DNA of 61,621 nucleotides from Gammaproteobacteria bacterium (GCA_024636785.1 JAGXGK010000052.1:1-61621), one strand, 5' to 3'; numbered from the stretch's first letter, positions 1 to 7,909 are shown. The notes: a model not told the origin generated them from the sequence alone. Made by a program: numbers and translations.

Positions 1-207
1 GTTGTCAAAACCGCTCACGCTGACCGTGCCGGTGCTGGGTGTGACGATGCCGCAGATGATCGAGATCAACGTGGTTTTGCCGGCGCCATTGGGCCCGAGC
101 AGGGCCAGGATTTCGCCATCGGCAATATCCAGATTAACGCGTTTCAATGCGTGAAAACCGGACTGATAAATTTTGGACAGATCTTTGATGGAGACGATGG
201 TTGGCAT
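1..207 (-). CDS. ABC transporter ATP-binding protein, partial
   Basis: This is the N-terminal 69 codons of an ABC ATPase; the rest lies beyond the window's left edge. The translation begins [17 protein letters not shown] and carries a complete Walker A motif, GPNGAGKTT, about 40 residues in, followed by the usual strand around [14 protein letters not shown]-like sequence. The ATG at 205-207 is the only sensible start. The single-domain look (short N-terminus, direct entry into the nucleotide-binding fold) fits an export-type ATPase of the ABC-2 kind, but the signature and Walker B regions are outside the window, so the substrate cannot be named. Confidence 0.9.
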   Translation of the reverse strand, partial: MPTIVSIKDLSKIYQSGFHALKRVNLDIADGEILALLGPNGAGKTTLISIICGIVTPSTGTVSVSGFDN

Positions 208-329
208 GTGCTGATTTTACGTTGTTTTGTCTCTGGCGTATGCTGAAATCAAAACCGGGGCCGGGTCAGCGTATGGCCGGGGCTGGATGCTATACCTATA
301 ATTCAACCATTTAAAAACGGAGGCCTGAT

Positions 330-1256
330 GTGACAAAAGATGTAGATTTCTCAATGCCTCAAGTTGGTGAAGGACGCAAAGACCAGCAACTGGCGCCTTT
401 AGAAGAAGTGCAAACCCAGGACAAGAAAAAAATATTTGACGATGCCAACTATCCCTACGACACCAAGATGGACGCCAGGGAATACAATGCATTAAAAAAG
501 GATTTGCAGATAGAACTCCTGAAAATGCAAAACTGGGTGAGAGAAACCGGGCAACGCATTGTCATCCTGTTCGAAGGCCGAGATGCAGCCGGTAAAGGCG
601 GCACCATTAAACGCATGATGGAACATATGAACCCCCGTGGTGCCAGGGTGGTCGCGCTGGAAAAACCCGGCGAAGAAGAAATGGGTCAATGGTATTTTCA
701 ACGTTATATCAAACACCTGCCCAGCAAAAGTGAAATTGTGCTGTTTGACCGTTCCTGGTACAACCGTGCTGGTGTCGAACGTGTTATGAATTTCTGTACT
801 GCCAGCGAGTATCTTGAGTTCATGCGCCAGGCACCTGAACTGGAACGAATGCTGGTGCGCAGTGGTATCACGTTATTTAAGCTGTGGTTTTCCGTTAGCC
901 GCAATGAACAGTTCCGTCGCTTCCAGCAGCGCCAGAATGATCCCTTAAAGCACTGGAAGTTAAGTCCGATTGACCTGGCCTCATTGGATAAGTGGAAAGA
1001 CTATACCGAGGCCAAGGAAGCCATGTTTTTTTATACTGATACCGCCGATGCACCCTGGACCGTTATAAAGTCAGATTGTAAAAAACGCGCCCGCATCAAT
1101 GCCATGCGCCATATTCTGAATAAACTGGACTACCCCAATAAAGATCCAGATATTGCCGTTAAACCCGACAAGTTAATTGTGGGTTCTGCCAGACATATTT
1201 ATGAAAAAGGCGAAAACATCCTCGATAAGGCCCCGTTTAAGGAAGGAGACCTGTAA
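330..1256 (+). CDS. ppk2: Polyphosphate kinase 2 family protein
   Basis: This 308-residue protein belongs to the PPK2 family, cytoplasmic enzymes that transfer phosphate between polyphosphate and nucleotides (usually making GTP or ATP from the diphosphate). A Walker A motif FEGRDAAGKG lies at residues 81-90, a Walker B segment VLFDRSWYNR at about 137-146, and a basic lid region rich in R/K follows (RNEQFRRFQQRQ). The start is GTG at 330: an ATG at 328 would be followed at once by TGA, and GGAGG at 319-323 is well placed for the GTG. The length suits single-domain PPK2 enzymes with a charged N-terminal extension of about 40 residues. A small ORF follows 2 bp downstream, probably in the same transcript. 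Whether it prefers NDP or NMP substrates cannot be read from the sequence. Confidence 0.93.
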   Translation: MTKDVDFSMPQVGEGRKDQQLAPLEEVQTQDKKKIFDDANYPYDTKMDAREYNALKKDLQIELLKMQNWVRETGQRIVILFEGRDAAGKGGTIKRMMEHMNPRGARVVALEKPGEEEMGQWYFQRYIKHLPSKSEIVLFDRSWYNRAGVERVMNFCTASEYLEFMRQAPELERMLVRSGITLFKLWFSVSRNEQFRRFQQRQNDPLKHWKLSPIDLASLDKWKDYTEAKEAMFFYTDTADAPWTVIKSDCKKRARINAMRHILNKLDYPNKDPDIAVKPDKLIVGSARHIYEKGENILDKAPFKEGDL

Positions 1257-1258
1257 AA

Positions 1259-1474
1259 ATGAAACGCACCCAACATGCTCGCGAAATTTCCAGCCGCTTT
1301 AAAGAGCTGGTAGAAAATGCGGGTGACTCACTTGCTGAGGAACATTACAGAGAACTAGCTCTGTTAATTGAGGCTGGAATTGATACAGCAGTAATGGAAG
1401 CACTGGAAAACGTTGCTGATCGGATCGATAAATTTGCGCATGAAGTCAGAAACAACGCCGAGTTTTTTGATTAA
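1259..1474 (+). CDS. Small hypothetical protein downstream of ppk2
   Basis: This 71-residue, acidic, probably all-helical protein is not recognised. It starts with ATG only 2 bp after the ppk2 stop, and its ribosome binding site (AAGGAGA) sits inside the last codons of ppk2, which points to translational coupling. The sequence is heptad-like, with regularly spaced Leu, Ala and Val (ELALLIEAGID, ALENVADRID), suggesting a small helical bundle or an adaptor. There is no signal peptide or membrane segment. The coupling suggests a role with the kinase, but nothing in the sequence names it. Confidence 0.7.
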   Translation: MKRTQHAREISSRFKELVENAGDSLAEEHYRELALLIEAGIDTAVMEALENVADRIDKFAHEVRNNAEFFD

Positions 1475-1757
1475 CAGGGCTTATTAGAATTCTGCATCAG
1501 GGGCAGGCTTGCTGCTGTCCTGCTAACTGAACTGAAAAAGCCTGGCACCTTGTTGCTGTCGAATTCGAATTCAAAATACACCAGGTCACAATAATCGTAG
1601 TGCTCCCTGCATTTTGCCGTTACTCCGCCCATCCATGTGCTTCGCCCTACGGGTCGTGTCAGCCATAAAGCGGCTGTTAAGTTTCGGTGCCATCGAAATT
1701 AGTGCGAGTCAGGACGACGCGTTTTCATAGCCGGCAATAACCATTACGCCATTGCGT
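1475..1757. other. Gene-free stretch between the ppk2 operon and the copper block
   Basis: No convincing ORF, RNA gene or terminator is visible here. The stretch contains a doubled GAATTC near 1560-1571 and no obvious promoter. Together with the greB remnant that follows, it looks like decayed or rearranged DNA. Confidence 0.5.
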
Positions 1758-1794
1758 TTACCGTTCTACGCGGGAATAACTGACTTCAAAGATG
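1751..1794. repeat. Direct repeat, left copy (att-like)
   Basis: This copy covers the greB-like stop codon and flank. It is in the same orientation as the copy at 6578-6622 and brackets the copper/HipBA block. There are 4 mismatches in the 37-nt core, plus a one-base indel just after the stop codon. Confidence 0.6.
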
Positions 1795-1847
1795 ATGCAC
1801 TGGAATTTGAATTCACCTTGTAATGTGATGCATTTGTAAAGTCGAAT
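1758..1847 (-). pseudogene. Remnant of a greB 3' end
   Basis: Read on the minus strand, 29 codons run open to a TAA stop at 1758-1760 and end FEVSYSRVER. The intact greB at 6586-7095 ends [10 protein letters not shown]. The DNA at 1758-1794 matches the true greB end at 6586-6622 at 33 of 37 positions, and an ATTGCG just past the stop is shared as well (1751-1756 and 6578-6583). Upstream of this the frame closes with a stop at 1848-1850, so no full gene exists. It is either the relic of a second greB-like gene or the far attachment site of an element inserted at the end of greB. Confidence 0.6.
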
Positions 1848-1927
1848 TTATAGTATCGTGAAAAAGCATGAGGTCTCAGAAGGCGTCCTGTTAGCAAGTT
1901 ATGCGATTTAATGCGAAAGGTGACTCG

Positions 1928-3832
1928 ATGAAAGATGACGTGAAGTATTCCGCAATGAAGCCCTTATCACGACGGGAGTTCCTCTGCACGACGTGTCTGG
2001 TTTCCACGGGCGCGCTCTTACCGGCGTTTCGTCCAGCATGGGCGGCCCAGCCAGCCATAGAGAGTGCCGGCGAGCCGGGCGAACTCAATGCGACCGACCC
2101 CGGCGGTATCGATCTTTACCTTGAACACAAACACCTGATGGTCGGCGGCAAGCCTGGTCGCGCGATTGCGATCAATGGTTCCATTCCCGGGCCGGTCATT
2201 CGGATGCAGGAAGGCAAAGAGGCGCTGATCCGCGTGCATAATCGGTTGAATGAATCCTCATCGATTCACTGGCACGGCATCCTGCTGCCTTTCAACATGG
2301 ATGGCGTCCCCGGCATCAGTTTCCCTGGCATTCCAGCGGGCGAAACCTTTACCTACCGCTACCCCGTCCGCCAGAATGGTACCTACTGGTATCACAGTCA
2401 CACCGGCTTGCAGGAACAGCTCGGGCATTACGGACAGATCATTGTCGAACCGGCCGCAGCGGACCCGGTAGCGTATGACCTGGAGCATTCGATCGTACTG
2501 TCCGACTGGACCTTCGAGAATCCGCCCAGCGTGCTGAGGAAGCTCAAGACCATGGAGGGCTACTACAACTTCCAGCGCCCGACACTGGCGAATATCGACG
2601 ATCAGATGGAGGCGTCCGGTATGTCGCTGAGTGAGGTGCTGGAGAAACGACTGACGTGGGATCGAATGCGGATGGACCCGACCGACATCGCCGACATTAC
2701 CGGCGCGACCTATACCTACCTGATGAACGGCAAGGCGGCCCACGAGAACCCGACCTTCATCGCCGAACCCGGCCAGCGGGTGCGCCTGCGGATCGTCAAC
2801 GCTTCGACCATGACTTTCTTCGATGTCCGTATCCCGGGCCTGCCGATGACGGTCGTGCAAACAGATGGCCAGAACATCAAACCCGTGGAGACCGACGAGT
2901 TTCGTATCGGGGTGGCCGAAACCTATGATGTGATCGTGACGCTGCCGGATTCGCGCGCGTACACCCTGTTCGCGGAGACGATGGACCGCAGCGGTTATGC
3001 GCGCGGCACTCTGGCACCGAGCCGGGGAATGTCGGCGGAGGTACCCGAACAGCGTCGCCGACCCATGCTCACCATGGCCGACATGGGCATGATGATGCAC
3101 GGCGACATGGAGGGCATGGACGGCGGGATGGGGGACATGGATGGCATGGACAGTGAGATGAAAGGCATGGACCATGAGAGTATGGGTCATAAGGGCATGC
3201 AATATGACATGCCGCAAAATGCTTCTGGCGACGGGCAGGGTCTGGAATTACCGACGAGCGAATTGATGCAGAGCATCCAGCACGGTCCGGACCAGCATGG
3301 CCCGGCCAGCATCACCATGGCTCAATCCGCTTACCGTCGGCTCGATTATCCGGGGGCGGGCCTTGGCGACGATGGCTGGCGCGTGCTGACCTATGGCCAG
3401 TTGCGTACATTGGAAGAACATCATGATCGGCGGCCGCCCACGCGTCAGTTCGATCTGCATCTGACCGGCAATATGCACAAGTACGTCTGGGGCTTCGACG
3501 GTAAAAAGTGGTCACAGTCGAATATGATCCGCTTCCAGTATGGTGAGCGACTGCGCATTAATATGATTAACGATACCATGATGAGCCACCCGATTCATCT
3601 GCATGGCATGTGGATGGATCTCTACGCGGGTGCCGAGGATTACGGTGATAATCCGCGCAAACACACGGTGATCGTCCAGCCGGCGGAGTTGCTCACCGTT
3701 GACATCAGCGTCGACGCCCCCGGACAGTGGGCGTTCCATTGCCACCTGCTCTATCACATGGAGGCCGGCATGTTCCGCACCGTCGCCGTGGTCCGCTCAC
3801 TGGAAGGAGGGCCGATCAATGTTAAATCGTAA
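1928..3832 (+). CDS. copA: Multicopper oxidase, copper resistance protein A (CopA/PcoA)
   Basis: This periplasmic multicopper oxidase is thought to protect cells by oxidising or sequestering copper. The N-terminus has a twin-arginine export signal (SRREFL followed by a hydrophobic stretch ending AWAA). All four copper-ligand blocks are present: HWHG at 114-117, HSH at 156-158, HPIHLHG at 554-560 and HCHLLYH at 604-610. A Met/Asp/Gly/His-rich insert at about 380-430 resembles the soft copper-binding region of the PcoA/CopA family. I chose ATG 1928 because GAAAGG lies 7-8 nt upstream; an in-frame ATG at 1901 adds 9 residues but lacks a ribosome binding site. copB overlaps the 3' end. Base composition is visibly more G+C-rich than the genes on either side, consistent with transfer. 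Confidence 0.94.
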   Translation: MKDDVKYSAMKPLSRREFLCTTCLVSTGALLPAFRPAWAAQPAIESAGEPGELNATDPGGIDLYLEHKHLMVGGKPGRAIAINGSIPGPVIRMQEGKEALIRVHNRLNESSSIHWHGILLPFNMDGVPGISFPGIPAGETFTYRYPVRQNGTYWYHSHTGLQEQLGHYGQIIVEPAAADPVAYDLEHSIVLSDWTFENPPSVLRKLKTMEGYYNFQRPTLANIDDQMEASGMSLSEVLEKRLTWDRMRMDPTDIADITGATYTYLMNGKAAHENPTFIAEPGQRVRLRIVNASTMTFFDVRIPGLPMTVVQTDGQNIKPVETDEFRIGVAETYDVIVTLPDSRAYTLFAETMDRSGYARGTLAPSRGMSAEVPEQRRRPMLTMADMGMMMHGDMEGMDGGMGDMDGMDSEMKGMDHESMGHKGMQYDMPQNASGDGQGLELPTSELMQSIQHGPDQHGPASITMAQSAYRRLDYPGAGLGDDGWRVLTYGQLRTLEEHHDRRPPTRQFDLHLTGNMHKYVWGFDGKKWSQSNMIRFQYGERLRINMINDTMMSHPIHLHGMWMDLYAGAEDYGDNPRKHTVIVQPAELLTVDISVDAPGQWAFHCHLLYHMEAGMFRTVAVVRSLEGGPINVKS

Positions 3833-4739
3833 CCCCCGCAGCTGGAAGGTGCTCATGCTCGTGATACTGCTGGCATTTTCCGCCCGGGCATGGGCACAGG
3901 AGGCATCCGATATGCCGAGCACGATGGATCACTCGATGCACGAGAAATCGGCCGCGCAGTATGACGAATCAGCATCGCAGGCTGCGCAGATCGAACCGGC
4001 GATCCCCGAAGGCATGACCCTGGAAGAGGTATTCAAGTTTTCCGAGTCACCGCCGCCCACCAACTTCCCTGAACCGATTCCCGATGACAAACTCTACGCT
4101 TTCCTGCTGTTCGAACAGCTGGAGTATCGCGTCGCGAACGACGAGACGGATGACCATTTCGGTTGGGAGGCTCAGGGCTGGATCGGCGGTGACATCCACA
4201 AGTTCTGGTGGAAGAACGAGGGCGAGGCGGTTTTCGACGATCCGGATGCGGGGGAAATGGAAACCGATCTACTCTATTCCCGCCTGATCACGCCGTTCTG
4301 GAGCTTTCAGCTTGGCGTGCAATACGCCAACGAGTGGGGCGAAGGCGACAACGAAGACCGCTGGTCCGGCGTGATCGCATTGCAGGGGCTGGCGCCCTAC
4401 AAGTTCGAGCTTGATAACTCGCTCTACATCTCCGAAGACGGTGATTTCACCCTGGAGGTCGAAGCCGAGTACGACCTCCGCATCACCCAGCGACTGGTGC
4501 TTCAGCCGTTGCTCGCAATGGGGTTTGCCTTTCAGGATATTCCCGAACGCAGCCTCGGTACGGGCATGACCAGTGTGAAATTTGACCTGCGTCTGCGTTA
4601 TGAGATCAAGCGCGAGTTTGCCCCTTACTTAGGCCTTCGCTCCAGCTTCCTGGTGGGAAAAACCGACAACATCGCAGAGGCGAGTGGGGAGGATACCGAT
4701 CAGCTCTTATTTCTGGCCGGCGTTCGCTTCGCTTTCTAG
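3819..4739 (+). CDS. copB: Copper resistance outer-membrane protein CopB
   Basis: This 306-residue protein of the CopB/PcoB family is an outer-membrane beta-barrel partner of CopA in copper tolerance. A signal peptide (VLMLVILLAFSARAWA) is followed by a short Met/His segment (MPSTMDHSMHEK) that could bind copper. The family core starts near PIPDDKLYAFLLFEQLEYR and continues as alternating beta strands to a C-terminal aromatic residue (GVRFAF), as expected for a barrel. The ATG at 3819 is preceded by a strong GGAAGGAGG and overlaps the copA stop by 14 nt, so the pair is translationally coupled. The same frame is open further upstream, but only inside copA. Confidence 0.92.
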   Translation: MLNRNPRSWKVLMLVILLAFSARAWAQEASDMPSTMDHSMHEKSAAQYDESASQAAQIEPAIPEGMTLEEVFKFSESPPPTNFPEPIPDDKLYAFLLFEQLEYRVANDETDDHFGWEAQGWIGGDIHKFWWKNEGEAVFDDPDAGEMETDLLYSRLITPFWSFQLGVQYANEWGEGDNEDRWSGVIALQGLAPYKFELDNSLYISEDGDFTLEVEAEYDLRITQRLVLQPLLAMGFAFQDIPERSLGTGMTSVKFDLRLRYEIKREFAPYLGLRSSFLVGKTDNIAEASGEDTDQLLFLAGVRFAF

Positions 4740-4772
4740 TTAACATGGATGATAATTAAATGATTAATTTAT

Positions 4773-4862
4773 ATAAAATTATCATGGAGGTTAATTTCAT
4801 AAATTGCTTTTTATGTTAATTATGGTAATCTAATGCTATAAAGTTAGCATGAAGGTTAATTT
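4773..4862. repeat. Pair of 25-nt direct repeats upstream of the HipBA-like genes
   Basis: The two copies at 4773-4797 and 4838-4862 match at 22 of 25 positions, are 65 bp apart and share the core AGGTTAATTT. The second ends immediately before the ATG of the HTH gene. The region is very A+T-rich. Spaced repeats ahead of a toxin-antitoxin pair are typical of autoregulatory operators, and the second copy also supplies the ribosome binding site. The operator role is an inference. Confidence 0.45.
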
Positions 4863-5117
4863 ATGAATACGCAATTACATGAATTAGTGCTGGAAGCTTT
4901 GGCGATAGCCAGGAAACAGGGGCTAAATCAGAAAGCCATCGCTACAATGTCCAATCTGGATGAAGTGGGTCTGTCACGGCTTAAAAAAGCCGATGATGCC
5001 ATGTTCAGTACTCTGCAGGAGTTAGGCAAGGTTTTGGGTAAAAAACTGATCTGGGTTGATGACAGCAACGATCTCCCTTCGCTGGTGCAGAAGGGTGAGT
5101 TGTTTGATTTCAGGTAA
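4863..5117 (+). CDS. HTH protein, HipB-like antitoxin/regulator
   Basis: This 84-residue protein has a single helix-turn-helix domain of the Xre/Cro type (residues ~17-62, around GLNQKAIATMSNLDEVGLSRLKK) and a short C-terminal strand. The gene lies 6 bp upstream of a HipA-like kinase gene, the usual antitoxin-toxin order. AAGG at 4852-4855 precedes the ATG. HipB-type proteins bind operators upstream of their own operon and neutralise HipA; the paired repeats just upstream would suit this. The assignment rests mainly on gene order and fold-like sequence, since such small HTH proteins are hard to separate by family. Confidence 0.75.
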   Translation: MNTQLHELVLEALAIARKQGLNQKAIATMSNLDEVGLSRLKKADDAMFSTLQELGKVLGKKLIWVDDSNDLPSLVQKGELFDFR

Positions 5118-5123
5118 TCAGCT

Positions 5124-6500
5124 GTGAAAGATCGTATCGCTGTGGTCTGGACGCGCCTTGGGCCTCAACCCGCTAAAATGGGTACCCTGACGGTGACTGA
5201 TCGGGAAAGCCGTTTCACTTATGAGCCCGGCTATGCGGAAACAGGGCTTCGGGGTCTGGGACTGGCCTATCCACCCGCCAGTTTTGACAGCACCATCAGC
5301 CGTCTGCGGACGGAATATTTTGACGTACATCCCCCATTGCAGAGCCTGATTCCACCACGCTCTGAACGCAACTTTCAGCGTGCCCTGCTGTTAAAGTATC
5401 TCAATAGCATAAACATAAACCCAGCTCCGGGATTTGAAACCGACTGGGAAATGCTGATTCGTTCCGGCCATGGTGCTATTGGTCATCTGGATGTATTTGC
5501 CGATGATCAGGCCGCGCTGCAATGGTATGCCACCCCATCCAGACAGGGACTGATGGAGCTGGATGATAAGTTTGGGTTTAGCCTGAAAAAATTTATGACC
5601 TGGTTCGATGGCGACGCGGAGGCTTTAATCGATGTATTGGGCCCCACGCCCAGTGTCGGTGGTGCGATCCCGAAAATTCCATTATCCATTAACCGTGCCG
5701 GTTGGGATGGGCGTATTGGTTTGCCGACACGATTTGGTGATGCGGATAGAACTGATATCCTGTTAAAGCTCGAGAACAGCAATGACTATCCCGGCATTAT
5801 CGAACTGGAGGCGCTGGCTCTGGAAATGCATCAGGCGGCTGGTTTTGAGGTTCCGCGTTACTGGTCAGTGGAAGTGAACGGATTGCGCGCGCTGGCGATA
5901 GAACGCTTCGATCGAACCGGCACCGGCAGCACTGTTTTCATGGAGTCGATGTATTCTGTGCTCGCCAGTGGTAGCAAAGCCATTAGCACCCATTACAGTG
6001 CGACCTATGACAATATCGGCCAGGCTCTGGATAACAGCAGATTACAAATTGTGGGTGATCGCAAGGCTGCAAAATTGCATCTCCTTGAGCGGGTGATCAT
6101 GGCGTTATTGACCGGTAACGGCGACCTGCATTTAGAGAATCTGGCGATTATCGAGCGTAACGGAGTATTGAGCTTCTCCCCCGTGTATGACCCTACGCCA
6201 ATGCGGGCCTACAATATCCATGACATGCTTTTCCCGCCAGCTATGAGTTTTGGCGATTACGGCGATTATCCGGAAGACTGGAAAGGTGATGATCCGATCA
6301 ACTTTGCTCAGGCGATGCCGCGCTTTATTAAATCACTGGGCATTTCTAAAAATACTTACCTGACTTCACTGGCGCGCTTACTGGCGGTGACGGTGGATTA
6401 TCCGACGCGTATCGCCGCATTGACTACCCTTCCCGCTGACAATAAAGAACATCTTGTTCAGATTCATCAGCATATTCGTCAGCTGCTCGAAAACAGTTAG
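5124..6500 (+). CDS. hipA: HipA-like serine/threonine kinase toxin
   Basis: This 458-residue protein has HipA family architecture. An N-terminal HipA_N-like domain (MGTLTVTDRESRF onward) precedes a kinase-like core. A glycine-rich segment PTPSVGGAIPK resembles the loop carrying the regulatory serine in HipA. The catalytic loop GNGDLHLEN is at about 331-339 (D334, N339) and the metal-binding YDPTP at about 355-359. Family members phosphorylate targets such as glutamyl-tRNA synthetase and trigger dormancy; the target here is unknown. The GTG at 5124 lies 6 bp after the HTH gene, so the two are probably coupled. The kinase motifs look intact, so the toxin is probably active. Its place inside the block bounded by greB repeats suggests a stabilising role. 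Confidence 0.86.
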   Translation: MKDRIAVVWTRLGPQPAKMGTLTVTDRESRFTYEPGYAETGLRGLGLAYPPASFDSTISRLRTEYFDVHPPLQSLIPPRSERNFQRALLLKYLNSININPAPGFETDWEMLIRSGHGAIGHLDVFADDQAALQWYATPSRQGLMELDDKFGFSLKKFMTWFDGDAEALIDVLGPTPSVGGAIPKIPLSINRAGWDGRIGLPTRFGDADRTDILLKLENSNDYPGIIELEALALEMHQAAGFEVPRYWSVEVNGLRALAIERFDRTGTGSTVFMESMYSVLASGSKAISTHYSATYDNIGQALDNSRLQIVGDRKAAKLHLLERVIMALLTGNGDLHLENLAIIERNGVLSFSPVYDPTPMRAYNIHDMLFPPAMSFGDYGDYPEDWKGDDPINFAQAMPRFIKSLGISKNTYLTSLARLLAVTVDYPTRIAALTTLPADNKEHLVQIHQHIRQLLENS

Positions 6501-6564
6501 ATTAATGCATCAGGATATTTAAGCTTTTACTTAATTAATTAAGAGACAAGCTCGTAAGCCGCAT

Positions 6565-6579
6565 ATCCCCATCGGGGAT
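6565..6579. terminator. Small hairpin between hipA and greB
   Basis: ATCCCC-ATC-GGGGAT forms a 6-bp stem with a 3-nt loop between two convergent genes. There is no clear T-run on either side, so termination is only a possibility. Confidence 0.25.
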
Positions 6580-6622
6580 TGCGCCTTACCGTTCTATGCG
6601 CGAATAACTGACATCAAGGATG
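6578..6622. repeat. Direct repeat, right copy (att-like, greB 3' end)
   Basis: This copy lies in the intact greB end and matches 1751-1794 (33 of 37 in the core). See the left copy for interpretation. Confidence 0.6.
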
Positions 6623-7095
6623 GTGTAAGTTGCTTTCCTTTCGGGCAGTTGCAGGTTGAATTCATCGTCCAGTGATTTACCCAGCAGGGCTTTGCCCATG
6701 GGTGAGTCCATGCTGATGTAGCCGAGTTTGGGGTCGAGTTCATCGGGGCCGACGATGCGATAGATGTTTTCAATGTCGCGGTCATCAACGAGATGAACCC
6801 AGGCGCCAAAAAATACCTTGTCCCGGTTCTCGGGAATGCGGTCAACCACCTTGATGCCTTCCAGCCGTTTTCTTAAATGCCGAACCCGGGCGTCGATTTC
6901 GCGCAACTCTTTTTTCCGGTAGATGTACTCAGCGTTCTCCGAACGATCGCCTTCGGCGGCGGCCGCAGACAGGGCGCGGGTGACTTCGGGGCGGCGTTTT
7001 ATCCAGAGAAAATCCAGCTCCTCACTCAGGCGCTGTTTGCCTTCGGGGGTAATGTATTTCGAACTCGGTGGCTGAGGTGGTCGATATCGGCCCAT
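6586..7095 (-). CDS. greB: Transcription elongation factor GreB
   Basis: GreB rescues backtracked RNA polymerase by stimulating transcript cleavage. The 169-residue protein opens with [16 protein letters not shown] and has the N-terminal coiled-coil, whose tip carries the acidic residues in [10 protein letters not shown] (~68-77). The C-terminal FKBP-like domain contains [15 protein letters not shown]. The length is normal for GreB; the [12 protein letters not shown] segment and the presence of an extended N-terminus favour GreB over GreA. The end, [10 protein letters not shown], is duplicated in degenerate form at 1758, suggesting that its 3' end served as an insertion site. The gene is transcribed alone, convergent with hipA. 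Confidence 0.93.
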   Translation of the reverse strand: MGRYRPPQPPSSKYITPEGKQRLSEELDFLWIKRRPEVTRALSAAAAEGDRSENAEYIYRKKELREIDARVRHLRKRLEGIKVVDRIPENRDKVFFGAWVHLVDDRDIENIYRIVGPDELDPKLGYISMDSPMGKALLGKSLDDEFNLQLPERKATYTILDVSYSRIER

Positions 7096-7171
7096 GGGAT
7101 TAATCTCGGTTTGGCGCTGAGGATAGTGAAAGCCGGATTGTAATATGAATCCAAGGACTTAGGGTGCTGTT

Positions 7172-7336
7172 GGATTCAGGATGAATTGGTTACGGAAGCG
7201 GGAGAGCGGCCCAAACCTCCCCTATTTTTCTTTGCGTAGAATAACTATGCGCCTCAAAATCGGGAAGGTTTGTGCTCACTCTCCCGCTCCCTCGCTTCAA
7301 TCCCCCTAAACCTGATAGCCCCCTGGAGGCGATAAA
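7172..7336. repeat. Dispersed intergenic repeat, copy 1, with long inverted repeat
   Basis: The left block GGATTCAGGATGAATTGG (7172-7189) recurs exactly at 59843-59860. The right block CTCGCTTCAATCCCCCTAAA (7291-7310) recurs with changes near 35380 and 59882. Between the blocks this copy carries about 80 bp absent from the 59843 copy, which fold into an imperfect hairpin: AGCGGGAGAG (7197-7206) pairs with CTCTCCCGCT (7279-7288), and CAAACC (7212-7217) with GGTTTG (7267-7272). It is probably a non-autonomous mobile or REP-like element. Confidence 0.6.
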
Positions 7337-7405
7337 TAAATTCAATAGCCATGATCTTGACTTACACGAGCGTCGGGCGCCCAATGAATCTCTGAGATTA
7401 AGATC

Positions 7406-7621
7406 ATGAAGAGGGTGGTTATGTCCAACTCAACAGACACTAAGGATGAAAATATGAGCGAACGAAGAGTGGGTCGACAGGATCGCCGAGTCGGCGGTGA
7501 AAGGCGTAATGAAGAGCGGCTTAATCATATGAAGGGTGAATATCGAAGTAGCAGACCGCGCAGGGAATCGGATGCAGTGGGAAAGATGGTGGAAGGCGAC
7601 TGGTGGTGGAGCGGGGGCTGA
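7406..7621 (+). CDS. Small, highly charged hypothetical protein
   Basis: A 71-residue ORF is dominated by Arg, Glu and Gly, with repeated RRVG units (ERRVGRQDRRVGGERRNEER) and a Trp-rich end (GDWWWSGG). Three in-frame ATGs are possible. The one at 7454 has AAGGA 7 nt upstream and is the best supported, giving 55 residues; the ORF coordinates use the first. I recognise no family. Low complexity makes non-coding a real alternative, although the ribosome binding site and uninterrupted charge pattern favour a real small protein. It is isolated, with repeat-rich DNA on both sides. Confidence 0.4.
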   Translation: MKRVVMSNSTDTKDENMSERRVGRQDRRVGGERRNEERLNHMKGEYRSSRPRRESDAVGKMVEGDWWWSGG

Positions 7622-7748
7622 TTTTAAATAAAGTTGGCAGTTAAAAGCTTTTAACCGAAAGCTTTTTCACCGCAGACAAATTTTTCTGGAAAAAATTTGA
7701 ACAGCCGCAGGCTGGCCCGGAGGGTGGAGGGCAGGAAGCCCGGAATAG

Positions 7749-7869
7749 CCGCAGAGGGCGCAGAGAAAACCATATAAATTGTAAGTGCCTTTTTAGTCAC
7801 AGAGTGTGAAGTGTATATATACTTAAGGTGATTTTATAAATAATTAAGGGTTTCTCTGCGCCTCTGCGG
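7749..7869. repeat. Inverted repeat of the CCGCAGAGGCGCAGAG type
   Basis: The arm CCGCAGAGGGCGCAGAGAAA (7749-7768) is the reverse complement, apart from one extra G, of 7851-7869. The arms enclose about 80 bp of A+T-rich DNA. This purine-rich motif is a common dispersed repeat in environmental proteobacteria. The 288-bp gap around it holds no gene. Confidence 0.65.
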
Positions 7870-7909
7870 TGAATGCTTTTTCTTTAACAGTAAACGTAAT
7901 CCAGAATCA

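Noticed and set aside
2258-3217. 319-codon minus-strand ORF, His-rich
   Set aside because: It is antisense to copA; its His richness is the complement of the Met/Asp-rich copper-binding codons. No ribosome binding site or family match.
3070-3225. Possible tandem repeat or array of GGCATGGA-like units
   Set aside because: These encode the Met/Asp/Gly metal-binding insert of CopA and stay in frame; not an independent DNA repeat.
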